Positions 47,264 to 53,322 of a stretch of 64,000 nucleotides of DNA are shown here, one piece after another; position 1 is the first letter of the stretch, and each line of letters begins with the position of its first letter. Source of the stretch: Streptococcus sp. DD12 (GTDB taxonomy: Bacteria; Bacillota; Bacilli; Lactobacillales; Streptococcaceae); NCBI RefSeq assembly GCF_001578885.1, contig NZ_KQ969495.1, positions 1,161,123-1,225,122 on the forward strand, given 5' to 3'. Position numbers and translations under genes: made by a program. The notes beneath the pieces were generated by a model. That model worked only from the letters and a program-made list of their open reading frames with translations. It did no database searches and was not told the DNA's origin.

Positions 47264-47359
47264 GTATCGAAACGACACTTTCCTCTTGACAATGTATCAA
47301 AATGATACTAAAATAGAAGTATCAAAACGATACTTTAACAAAGTATATCATTTTGATGA
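47264..47359. promoter_or_regulatory. Four-site operator array of the XRE repressor
   Basis: Four 15-bp near-palindromes with the form GTATC-N5-GATAC: GTATCGAAACGACAC at 47264, GTATCAAAATGATAC at 47294, GTATCAAAACGATAC at 47319, and ATATCATTTTGATGA at 47345. Centre spacings are 30, 25 and 26 bp. The second site fills the spacer of a TTGACA-17-TAAAAT promoter. Confidence 0.7.
47286..47314 (+). promoter_or_regulatory. Rightward promoter of the integrative element
   Basis: TTGACA (47286-47291), 17-nt spacer that is exactly the GTATC-N5-GATAC operator plus two bases, TAAAAT (47309-47314). It points toward the repeat region and the replication genes. Confidence 0.65.
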
Positions 47360-47393
47360 TTAAATTTCAAAGGGGGTATATAACCTATGATTG

Positions 47394-47430
47394 TATAAAA
47401 AAGTCTTTGAAGAAAAAATCCTCAAAGACT
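47394..47430 (-). terminator. Hairpin with leftward T tract
   Basis: 9-bp stem AGTCTTTGA / TCAAAGACT; on the minus strand it is followed by TTTTTTATAC, the arrangement of a terminator for a leftward transcript. No leftward gene lies directly upstream, so a leftward non-coding RNA from the repeat region is possible. Confidence 0.5.
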
Positions 47431-47444
47431 AGTAATTTTGGTTT

Positions 47445-47545
47445 CTTGTTGCTAGTAGCTAGTAACTAGTAGCAGGAGCGAGCGTAAGCCAGCGACTGCG
47501 GGCACTAGTGGGCACTAGCGGGCACTAGCGGGCACTAGCAACAAG
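47445..47545. repeat. Hairpin/iteron unit 1
   Basis: A 101-bp unit closed by 12-bp inverted arms CTTGTTGCTAGT (47445-47456) and ACTAGCAACAAG (47534-47545). Inside are CTAGTAACTAGTAGC, GGAGCG...AAGCCAGCGACTGC and four tandem 10-bp repeats GGGCACTAGY ending at the right arm. Confidence 0.8.
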
Positions 47546-47548
47546 AGG

Positions 47549-47643
47549 GATAGTTACTAGTAGCTAGTAACTAGTAGCAGGAGCGAAAGCGTAAGCCAGC
47601 GACTGCGGGCACTAGTGGGCACTAGCGGGCACTAGTAACTATC
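47549..47643. repeat. Hairpin/iteron unit 2
   Basis: A 95-bp near-copy of unit 1, closed by 13-bp arms GATAGTTACTAGT (47549-47561) and ACTAGTAACTATC (47631-47643) that differ in sequence from those of unit 1 but pair perfectly with each other. It has three copies of GGGCACTAGY. Likely an origin of replication or transfer. Confidence 0.8.
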
Positions 47644-47900
47644 AGTAACATAGTATTTCACAAACTTTTAGTAGAAAAAAGACCTACAATCTCTAATAGG
47701 TAGGTCTAAAAGACATTGAAGAGCCCCTAAACCCTTGGGAGAGTAGGTGCGGAGTGCATTTTATTGAACGAAATCGCTTTGGCGCTTAGAGCCACAAGGG
47801 AACAGGGCCTGTTTGATGTCTTTTGCCGAAAGACAAGTGAATTTCAGCAAGGAAAAAAGATTGTGAAATTTATCAAACATATAGAAAAGGAAAAATTTAA
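47644..47900 (+). other. Non-coding segment with hairpins before the replication genes
   Basis: No convincing gene. It holds an 8-bp stem AGACCTAC/GTAGGTCT (about 47679-47706), a stem GTCTTT/AAAGAC near 47819-47835, and GC-richer blocks such as GGCGCTTAGAGCC that stand out in this AT-rich region. Position between iteron units and the Rep gene fits a double-strand origin or oriT, but I see no nick site that I can name. Confidence 0.4.
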
Positions 47901-48323
47901 ATGGAAAAATTTAAAATAACTGCAACACAATTTATTAAAGGTGAGTTTGAATTTGACAAGGAGCAATTTGAGGTTCCAAGAATATTAAGAGTTGATTTCT
48001 CAAAAGCAAGAGAAAGATATGAATATGCTGAGATTAATGGAGAAAGTACAAAAACTGATAAAATCGAACGGTACACGGTTTATTCTAAAGAGGGGGAATT
48101 AGCTCAGTTCCTTGAAGAAAAAGGTATGGTTTCTGAGATTGGAGAATTGAAAGACTTTGTATTTGAGATTTCAGGTGATTTGGAGAAAGTCAAAATGTTT
48201 AAAGATAAAGGTTTAACTCGTTATATCATTCTGACAGATTATGTTATTAAACCAAAATGGAATGGTTCTAGACAATGCTTTGATGGAATTAAATTAGAGG
48301 TAAGAGAATTTGAAGAGGAGTAA
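47901..48323 (+). CDS. Hypothetical protein of the integrative element
   Basis: A 140-aa soluble, charged protein (many Lys and Glu) that I do not recognise. Beta-strand-like segments alternate through it (FKITATQFIKGEFEFD, ERYTVYSKEGE, TRYIILTDYVIKP), so a small beta-barrel is possible. ATG 47901 has AAAAGG upstream. It is first in a rightward operon and its end overlaps the Rep reading frame by 14 nt, so a helper role in replication or transfer is a reasonable guess only. Confidence 0.7.
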   Translation: MEKFKITATQFIKGEFEFDKEQFEVPRILRVDFSKARERYEYAEINGESTKTDKIERYTVYSKEGELAQFLEEKGMVSEIGELKDFVFEISGDLEKVKMFKDKGLTRYIILTDYVIKPKWNGSRQCFDGIKLEVREFEEE

Positions 48324-49371
48324 TACAGTCACTATTGACTGGTTTGCTAACACAGTCAAACCAGTTGACGATGCTGATTATATTAGGTCTTGTAAATATG
48401 TAGTTGAAGAATTACTAAAATTAAATTTTAATGATTTTGTTCTTGAGTTGTACGGTACAAATCGATATAACCATCATTTTGTCTATGCAGATATTAAGGT
48501 TTACTTTTCTCTTAATGATGATAATTCAATGAATTATGGAATGGGAATATTTACCGAGATGAGGGGGCAAGGGTGTAGGCAATATGAACAATTTATGAAT
48601 GGTTCAGTTAATAACTGGAGCGCTTTAATAAGTCGGTATCTTAATGATTGCGCACATTTTACAAGGTTAGATGTAGCGAATGATATTTATGATGGAAGTT
48701 TATCTGTTCAAAAAATATACGAATATTGCAAACAAGGCTTGTGTATTAGCTATTCAAAAAAATATGAATATCACGAAACTGGTAGACTTGAAGATGGCGA
48801 AATTGTTGGAGAAACTATAAATATTGGGAAAAAAGGAAGTAACTCGCAACAGTGGGGAGTATACAATAAGCTGATGGAACAAGGAGAGAAAGCAAGCGAT
48901 ATTGGAATTAACTCATGGGTTCGATCGGAGTTGAGATTATTTGGAGATAAGGCTGTTTTATTTGCTCAAAATATGGCTTCGAAGAAACCATTGAAAGATT
49001 TGTTTTTTTCTGTATTAGCAAGTCATTATCGTTTCGTTTTATCAGATAAATACTCAATAGATACAAAAAAATCCAGAAGGGAAACTGTTTCATGGTGGAA
49101 TGAATATATCCAAACAAAGGAGCGTACAAAATTGAAAACAATCAGAGAAGAGACTACTTTGCTAAAGTCAAAAGAATTTCTAGAAACTCAAGTTGCACGA
49201 ACGCTTACTAAGGTTTATAAGGCTTATGAGAGTTCCCAAGGTGTAGAATTTGCAAATGCGTATATAAATTATTTGTTAGCTATTGGACTTGAAAAAATGA
49301 ATGATAAAGATTATACAGAAGTCAAAGAATTTTCGATTGAGCAAAATAACAATTTTACATGGGGGGAATAA
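48310..49371 (+). CDS. Rep_trans-family replication initiator (MobT-like)
   Basis: A 353-aa protein of the rolling-circle initiator/relaxase family that includes Tn916 Orf20. Hallmarks: TVTIDWFANTV at the start, HFTRLDVANDIYD (metal-binding R-x-D-x-A-x-D, about residue 117), QWGVYNKLMEQ and VRSELRLFGDKA. It would nick the element at its origin for rolling-circle copying and mobilisation. No ATG is available before the conserved start; TTG 48310 is the best choice, inside the upstream gene, which implies coupled translation. Confidence 0.85.
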   Translation: MKRSNTVTIDWFANTVKPVDDADYIRSCKYVVEELLKLNFNDFVLELYGTNRYNHHFVYADIKVYFSLNDDNSMNYGMGIFTEMRGQGCRQYEQFMNGSVNNWSALISRYLNDCAHFTRLDVANDIYDGSLSVQKIYEYCKQGLCISYSKKYEYHETGRLEDGEIVGETINIGKKGSNSQQWGVYNKLMEQGEKASDIGINSWVRSELRLFGDKAVLFAQNMASKKPLKDLFFSVLASHYRFVLSDKYSIDTKKSRRETVSWWNEYIQTKERTKLKTIREETTLLKSKEFLETQVARTLTKVYKAYESSQGVEFANAYINYLLAIGLEKMNDKDYTEVKEFSIEQNNNFTWGE

Positions 49372-49373
49372 AA

Positions 49374-49553
49374 ATGACTAAAAAGATTGTTATTTTCTTT
49401 GATAAAAGATTAGAAATGGACTTTCGTATAATACGATTTGGGAAAAGTTTGTTGATAAGCGAGGAACTAGATAATATTTATATGTTCATGAATGATAAAA
49501 ATTTATGGACTAGATGCAAAAAAAGATGCGTGAAAAATCACACATCAAAATAA
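49374..49553 (+). CDS. Small hypothetical protein of the element
   Basis: A 59-aa basic protein (KKIVIFFDKRLEMDFRIIRFGKS at the start) with a Cys pair near the end. ATG 49374 has a GGGGGAA sequence upstream and begins 2 nt after the Rep stop. I do not recognise it. It may be an accessory factor of the element or non-functional. Confidence 0.5.
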   Translation: MTKKIVIFFDKRLEMDFRIIRFGKSLLISEELDNIYMFMNDKNLWTRCKKRCVKNHTSK

Positions 49554-49593
49554 AAAACCAAAGTAATTATAACATGAAAAGGAGAAAAAAGCT

Positions 49594-49797
49594 ATGTTCG
49601 TAACAAAAGAAGATTTAAAAAAATTGGGTTTTGGAAATTATCAAGCATATAGTTTGATTAAACAAGCTAAGGCTTTGATGGTACAAAAGGGTTTTGCTTA
49701 CTATAATTCTAAGGGATTGGGTCAAGTTCCTGTGGAAGCTGTTGAGGAGATTTTGGGTACAAAATTAAATTTTAAGGAAGTGGAAGAATATGCCTAA
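49594..49797 (+). CDS. DUF3173 family protein (putative excision factor)
   Basis: A 67-aa protein with the look of a small helix-turn-helix: TKEDLKKLGFGNYQAYSLIKQAK followed by VPVEAVEEILG. DUF3173 genes stand directly before tyrosine integrases in many streptococcal ICE and IME and are thought to be excisionases or controllers of integration. ATG 49594 has AAGGAG upstream. The gene overlaps the integrase by 8 nt. Confidence 0.85.
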   Translation: MFVTKEDLKKLGFGNYQAYSLIKQAKALMVQKGFAYYNSKGLGQVPVEAVEEILGTKLNFKEVEEYA

Positions 49798-50905
49798 AAT
49801 CCCTCATGTATATTATGACAAGGCTAGTAAATCTTATTATACGGTTGCTTCTCTAGGTTTTGATGAAGTGACTGGTAAGAGAATGCAGAAAAAGAAAAGA
49901 GGGTTTAAAACACAAGCAGAAGCTAAGAAATGGTATGATGATTTTATAGCGAAACACTCAAAAAAAGCTATTGTACATGGTGCAACTTTAACGGTTGAGT
50001 TGTTCTTGGAAAAATATTTTGTACCTCACTATCAGAATAAAGTGACAGCTCGGACATTTATGACATTTTCTTCTAAGCTGAAAAGATTGAAATATTTTTA
50101 TCCTATGAAAATGGTTGATGTTAAACCTATTCATATAAAAAAATGGCATACAGATATCTTGGAAGAAGGTTTATCTAATAACTACTTAAAAGATTTACAT
50201 CAAACAGTAAAAGAATTATTTGATATGGCTCTTACTTTGGGTGTTGTCAGTGAAAATCCTGCTAGGCAGGTAGGAAATATGAAGAGGACTAGAAAAAAGG
50301 TTGATTTTTGGACAAAAGAAGAATTTGAAAAATTTATCAAAACATTTGAAAAAAATGACCTTGTAGAACATTTGAAATATACCTGTTTTCTATTTCTCTT
50401 TATGACAGGATTGAGGATTAGCGAATTACAAGCCTTAACGTGGGAAGATGTTGATTTTGAAAATAAAGCTGTACAAGTCAATAAGTCTATGTTTTATCAA
50501 AATAAAAATAATTGGCAAATTAACCCCACAAAAACTTTTTCAAGTAATAGAAAAATCTATCTTGATGCCATGACGATTAAGGCACTATCCTCATGGAAAG
50601 AACATCAGAAACAGCTAGGAAAAATAAGTTTTGTCTTTTCTTATAACTGTTTACCTGTGACTAAGACAATGCTTGCTAATAGCATGAAGAAACACGGAGA
50701 AATAGCAGGAGTCAAAAGTATTCGTATACATGATTTAAGGCACTCCCACGCAAGTCTATTGCTATCTTTGGGTATGAATGACCTAGAACTTAAAAATAGG
50801 CTAGGACATGCGGATATACAGACGACTTTAGGAGTATATTCTCATCTTCGCCCTTCTGCAATGAAAGAGGTGGCGGATAAACTAGAGGGGGTAATATCGC
50901 TTTAG
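49790..50905 (+). CDS. int: Tyrosine-type site-specific integrase
   Basis: A 371-aa recombinase. N-terminal arm-binding domain (about residues 1-60, YYTVASLGFDEVTGKRMQKKKRGF), a SAM-like core-binding domain (about 65-155), and the catalytic domain with Arg in TGLRISELQALTW (about residue 208), HDLRHSHASLLLSLG (about residue 322) and LGHADIQTTLGVYSHL (Tyr nucleophile, about 355). All catalytic residues are present, so it could be active. Closest in type to Tn916/IME integrases with DUF3173. Confidence 0.95.
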   Translation: MPKIPHVYYDKASKSYYTVASLGFDEVTGKRMQKKKRGFKTQAEAKKWYDDFIAKHSKKAIVHGATLTVELFLEKYFVPHYQNKVTARTFMTFSSKLKRLKYFYPMKMVDVKPIHIKKWHTDILEEGLSNNYLKDLHQTVKELFDMALTLGVVSENPARQVGNMKRTRKKVDFWTKEEFEKFIKTFEKNDLVEHLKYTCFLFLFMTGLRISELQALTWEDVDFENKAVQVNKSMFYQNKNNWQINPTKTFSSNRKIYLDAMTIKALSSWKEHQKQLGKISFVFSYNCLPVTKTMLANSMKKHGEIAGVKSIRIHDLRHSHASLLLSLGMNDLELKNRLGHADIQTTLGVYSHLRPSAMKEVADKLEGVISL

Positions 50906-50918
50906 TTTTAATCACGGC

Positions 50919-50951
50919 TTTCGTATCACTAGCGAAGTCTGTTATACGAAA
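50919..50951. repeat. Inverted repeat next to the integrase
   Basis: TTTCGTAT (50919-50926) and ATACGAAA (50944-50951), 17 nt apart. It may be an integrase arm- or core-type site of the element's right end. Confidence 0.35.
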
Positions 50952-50962
50952 ACGGAGATTAT

Positions 50963-50999
50963 AAAAAGGTAGCAAGATTATATCTTACTACCTTTTTGT
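50963..50999 (+). terminator. Intrinsic terminator of the integrase operon
   Basis: 10-bp stem AAAAAGGTAG / CTACCTTTTT followed by G-TT. Symmetric, could work both ways. Confidence 0.8.
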
Positions 51000-51041
51000 T
51001 GCCAAAATGTTTCCACTCGGCTAGTGTTAAGTGTTTAAACG

Positions 51042-51051
51042 TTGATTTAAC
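51042..51051. repeat. Possible att repeat (right)
   Basis: TTGATTTAAC, the second copy of the repeat at 46703-46712, here followed at once by GCTAT. Confidence 0.3.
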
Positions 51052-51066
51052 GCTATTTTCACTAAT

Positions 51067-51189
51067 TTAACTCTTATTTATCTGAAATAAGAGTAATATC
51101 ATACTCCCAACATTCATAAATAATCCAGCAAGTATCACAACACATAGCGATATTGTTATTACCTCAAACCGCTTCTTTACCTTAATCAT
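51067..51189 (-). CDS. 40-aa hydrophobic peptide
   Basis: A 40-residue reading frame with a basic start (MIKVKKRFE), one long hydrophobic helix (about residues 9-36) and a short polar end (QINKS). This is the shape of small membrane peptides, type I toxins or peptide-signal precursors. A GAAGTGA before ATG 51189 is only a weak ribosome-binding site, and a terminator lies between it and the stronger 29-aa gene, so expression would need readthrough. No family recognised. Confidence 0.5.
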   Translation of the reverse strand: MIKVKKRFEVITISLCVVILAGLFMNVGSMILLLFQINKS

Positions 51190-51213
51190 AATAAATCACT
51201 TCATCTCACACTA

Positions 51214-51251
51214 ATAAAAAAGTTGAGAGAAGCAACTACCTTTCTCTCAAC
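51214..51251 (-). terminator. Intrinsic terminator of the 29-aa peptide transcript
   Basis: Perfect 10-bp stem GTTGAGAGAA / TTCTCTCAAC followed by TTTTTTATT on the minus strand. Confidence 0.85.
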
Positions 51252-51295
51252 TACAACTATAGTGACAACACATCTAGTAAACTAGTAGGTTTACA

Positions 51296-51385
51296 TTACC
51301 AGTGCCACTTCTTACCTCTGTACCCAAAAGAAACGATACCTAAGTTTACTTCATGGCGTGAAAATAACCTTTTAAGGAACCGCAT
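51296..51385 (-). CDS. 29-aa basic aromatic peptide with strong expression signals
   Basis: A complete small gene: consensus promoter, AAAGGAGG 8 nt before ATG 51385, stop, and terminator, on a transcript of roughly 220 nt. The peptide begins MRFLKRLFSRHEV, strongly basic and amphipathic, and ends SFGYRGKKWHW with two Trp. It has no double-glycine leader, no Cys, and does not match SHP or XIP pheromones that I know. A bacteriocin-like, signal or toxin peptide is possible. The gene is too short for normal gene finders. Confidence 0.65.
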   Translation of the reverse strand: MRFLKRLFSRHEVNLGIVSFGYRGKKWHW

Positions 51386-51413
51386 GATACTCGCCTCCTT
51401 TCATCAATTATTT

Positions 51414-51425
51414 TAGGTTAACCTA
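51414..51425. promoter_or_regulatory. Perfect 12-bp palindrome in the peptide leader
   Basis: TAGGTTAACCTA, about 10-25 nt downstream of the predicted start of the peptide transcript; a possible operator. Confidence 0.4.
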
Positions 51426-51442
51426 TTTCCTTTTTTCATACC

Positions 51443-51471
51443 ATTATATTGTAATCGTTTTCTTTTGTCAA
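51443..51471 (-). promoter_or_regulatory. Consensus promoter of the 29-aa peptide gene with a cre site
   Basis: Minus strand TTGACA (51471-51466), 17-nt spacer, TATAAT (51448-51443): a perfect sigma-A promoter. The spacer contains, on the plus strand, TGTAATCGTTTTCT (51450-51463), which fits the cre consensus except for the last base. CcpA binding there would block the polymerase. Confidence 0.75.
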
Positions 51472-51572
51472 ATTTAAAACGCTTCCCCAATATTTATTTT
51501 AAAAAATTAAATATACCGATTTTTTGAGAAAGCAAAAATCCCCCAGGTTTCCCTGAGAGACTTTCTCTTTGC

Positions 51573-52262
51573 TTACAATGAGTTTGCATCTACCTTGATA
51601 CCAACACCTTGTGTGGTAGAGATAGAAAGGTTTTCGATGTAAGTTCCTTTAGCAGAAGCTGGTTTTGCTTTTACGATAACATCGTTGAAAGCTTTAAAGT
51701 TTTCCAACAATTTGTCTGCATCAAATGAAACTTTACCGATGATAGCTTGCACGTTACCTGCACGGTCTGCACGGTAAGTGATTTTACCACCTTTAGACTC
51801 TTCAACGGCTTTAGTAACATCCATTGTTACGGTACCAGTTTTAGGGTTTGGCATGAGGTTACGTGGTCCAAGGACACGTCCAAGACGACCAACAACAGCC
51901 ATCATATCTGGTGTTGCGATAACCACGTCAAAGTCTAACCAACCACCGTTGATTTTAGCGACAAGGTCTTCTTCACCGACAAAGTCAGCACCAGCTGCTT
52001 TAGCTTCTTCAGCTTTAGCACCACGCGCAAAGACCAAGACACGTTGTGTTTTACCAGAACCGTTTGGCAAAACCATTGCCCCACGGATTTGTTGGTCTGC
52101 TTGTTTTACGTCGATGTTGAGGTTGTATGCTACTTCAACAGTTGCGTCAAATTTTGCAAAGTTTGTTTCTTTTGCCAAAGCGATTGCTTCTTCAGCAGTG
52201 TACGCTTTTGTTTTGTCTACTTTTTCCAAAGCAGCACGTAATTGTTTGCTTTTTTTAGCCAT
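51573..52262 (-). CDS. rplA: 50S ribosomal protein L1
   Basis: A 229-aa ribosomal protein that forms the L1 stalk and can repress its own mRNA. Typical stretches: [48 protein letters not shown] and [18 protein letters not shown] 52262 has CAAGGAGA upstream. Normal length. It is 95 nt after rplK. Confidence 0.98.
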   Translation of the reverse strand: MAKKSKQLRAALEKVDKTKAYTAEEAIALAKETNFAKFDATVEVAYNLNIDVKQADQQIRGAMVLPNGSGKTQRVLVFARGAKAEEAKAAGADFVGEEDLVAKINGGWLDFDVVIATPDMMAVVGRLGRVLGPRNLMPNPKTGTVTMDVTKAVEESKGGKITYRADRAGNVQAIIGKVSFDADKLLENFKAFNDVIVKAKPASAKGTYIENLSISTTQGVGIKVDANSL

Positions 52263-52281
52263 TTATGATTTCTCCTTGTAA

Positions 52282-52310
52282 TGTGGTCTAACGATTTGCA
52301 TCTCCCACGT
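52282..52310 (-). promoter_or_regulatory. L1-leader-like motif before rplA
   Basis: GTGGGAGATGC ... GACCACAT on the minus strand: a GTGG/CCAC stem flanking GGGAG, similar to the L1-binding fold of 23S rRNA and of L1 mRNA leaders. A second copy precedes rplK. Confidence 0.5.
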
Positions 52311-52357
52311 CACTCATCTCAAGATGAAGTTCCTGCGGGTTGTTTGGGTGTCAGTGA

Positions 52358-52783
52358 TTAGTCAGTGACAGTGAATCCCATTGAACGAGCAGTACCTTCA
52401 ATGATACGCATTGCAGCTTCGATGTCTGCAGCGTTCAAATCTGGCATTTTTGTTTCAGCGATTTCTTTAACTTGTGCACGTGTCACAGAAGCTACCTTAA
52501 CGGTGTTAGGTGTTCCTGAACCTTTTTCCACGCCAGCTGCTTTTTTCAAAAGAACAGCTGCTGGAGGTGTTTTAGTGACGAATTCGAATGATTTGTCATC
52601 GTAAACTGTGATAACAACTGGGATAATCATACCAGCTTGGTCAGCAGTACGTGCATTAAATTCTTTGGTGAAGCCCATGATGTTGATACCAGCTTGACCC
52701 AAAGCAGGTCCAACTGGAGGAGCTGGTGTTGCTTTACCAGCAGGAATTTGAAGCTTCACGATGTTTTCGACTTGTTTAGCCAT
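52358..52783 (-). CDS. rplK: 50S ribosomal protein L11
   Basis: A 141-aa ribosomal protein of the GTPase-associated centre and the target of PrmA (gene at 14.3 kb). [27 protein letters not shown] is the N-terminal signature and [14 protein letters not shown]... region with ARSMGFTV at the end is normal. Start at ATG 52783; the longer frame reads through the leader motif. Confidence 0.98.
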   Translation of the reverse strand: MAKQVENIVKLQIPAGKATPAPPVGPALGQAGINIMGFTKEFNARTADQAGMIIPVVITVYDDKSFEFVTKTPPAAVLLKKAAGVEKGSGTPNTVKVASVTRAQVKEIAETKMPDLNAADIEAAMRIIEGTARSMGFTVTD

Positions 52784-52800
52784 GTGTAAAATCCTCTCTT

Positions 52801-52843
52801 TGTGGTTCACTCGGTAATTGTAGATTTTTACCTCCCACAGGCA
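52801..52843 (-). promoter_or_regulatory. L1-leader-like motif before rplK
   Basis: CTGTGGGAGGTAAAA ... GAACCACA on the minus strand, same stem and GGGAG core as the motif before rplA, 18 nt before the rplK ATG. Confidence 0.5.
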
Positions 52844-52902
52844 TGCAAGAACGCATACCAATTAACTATACCTCATTTTAAATGAAATTTCAAGGCTTTT
52901 TA

Positions 52903-52937
52903 TTTACACTTGGTCACTTTCGGGGTACAATAACACT
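52903..52937 (+). promoter_or_regulatory. Promoter placing the start at the DUF3397 ATG
   Basis: TTTACA (52903-52908), 17-nt spacer, TACAAT (52926-52931), then six bases AACACT and ATG 52938. The transcript would have no leader. Confidence 0.6.
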
Positions 52938-53291
52938 ATGATATACAAGATTTTAGCTGTCGCCCTGCTCTTTATTACGCCGTTTTTTGCCGTTATCCTC
53001 ACCAAACTCTTTGGTTTACGCAAACGTGGCCTGCTCTTTACCGACCTCGCTTTGGTTTTCTATGCTGTTGAGGCGGTCTGGTTATCGAGCCTCTTTTTCA
53101 CACATCTGATTTTGCCAGCCTACCTGCTTTTGCTAGCCCTTTTGGCTATTGGAGTTACTTTCTTTTTGCTCTTTCGGAGTAAAAAAGCCTTTGGCTACAA
53201 ACGTTTCTTTAAACTTTTTTGGCGACTCGGATTTTTAGCCACTTTGGCTTTTTACCTGGTCGAACTGGCCCTAATCTTTTTAACAGCTTAA
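52938..53291 (+). CDS. DUF3397 family membrane protein
   Basis: A 117-aa protein with four hydrophobic helices and short basic loops (LFGLRKRG and SKKAFGYKRFFKLFW), typical of the DUF3397 family of Lactobacillales. Function unknown. No ribosome-binding site precedes ATG 52938, but the promoter geometry predicts a leaderless message; the next in-frame start is far inside the first helix. Ends at a shared terminator opposite ftsK. Confidence 0.82.
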   Translation: MIYKILAVALLFITPFFAVILTKLFGLRKRGLLFTDLALVFYAVEAVWLSSLFFTHLILPAYLLLLALLAIGVTFFLLFRSKKAFGYKRFFKLFWRLGFLATLAFYLVELALIFLTA

Positions 53292-53319
53292 AAAGCTAGG
53301 ACATCTGTCCTAGCTTTTT
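53290..53319 (+). terminator. Bidirectional terminator between DUF3397 and ftsK
   Basis: 14-bp stem AAAAAGCTAGGACA / TGTCCTAGCTTTTT with a 2-nt loop (TC), T-rich on both strands, between convergent stops. Confidence 0.85.
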
Positions 53320-53322
53320 TTC

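Noticed and set aside
47445-47643. CRISPR array
   Set aside because: The repeats are two large near-copies with 10-bp tandem subrepeats; there are no unique spacers of constant length and no cas genes.
49374-49553. Excisionase role for the 59-aa protein
   Set aside because: No helix-turn-helix or Xis-like pattern is visible, and DUF3173 is the better candidate.
46767-50905. Prophage
   Set aside because: An XRE repressor and an integrase are present, but there are no phage structural, lysis or packaging genes; Rep_trans and DUF3173 point to a plasmid-like or mobilisable element.
51296-51385. SHP/XIP pheromone or streptide-type RiPP precursor
   Set aside because: There is no Rgg-type regulator, no radical SAM enzyme and no matching C-terminal motif nearby; the KKWHW end alone is not enough.
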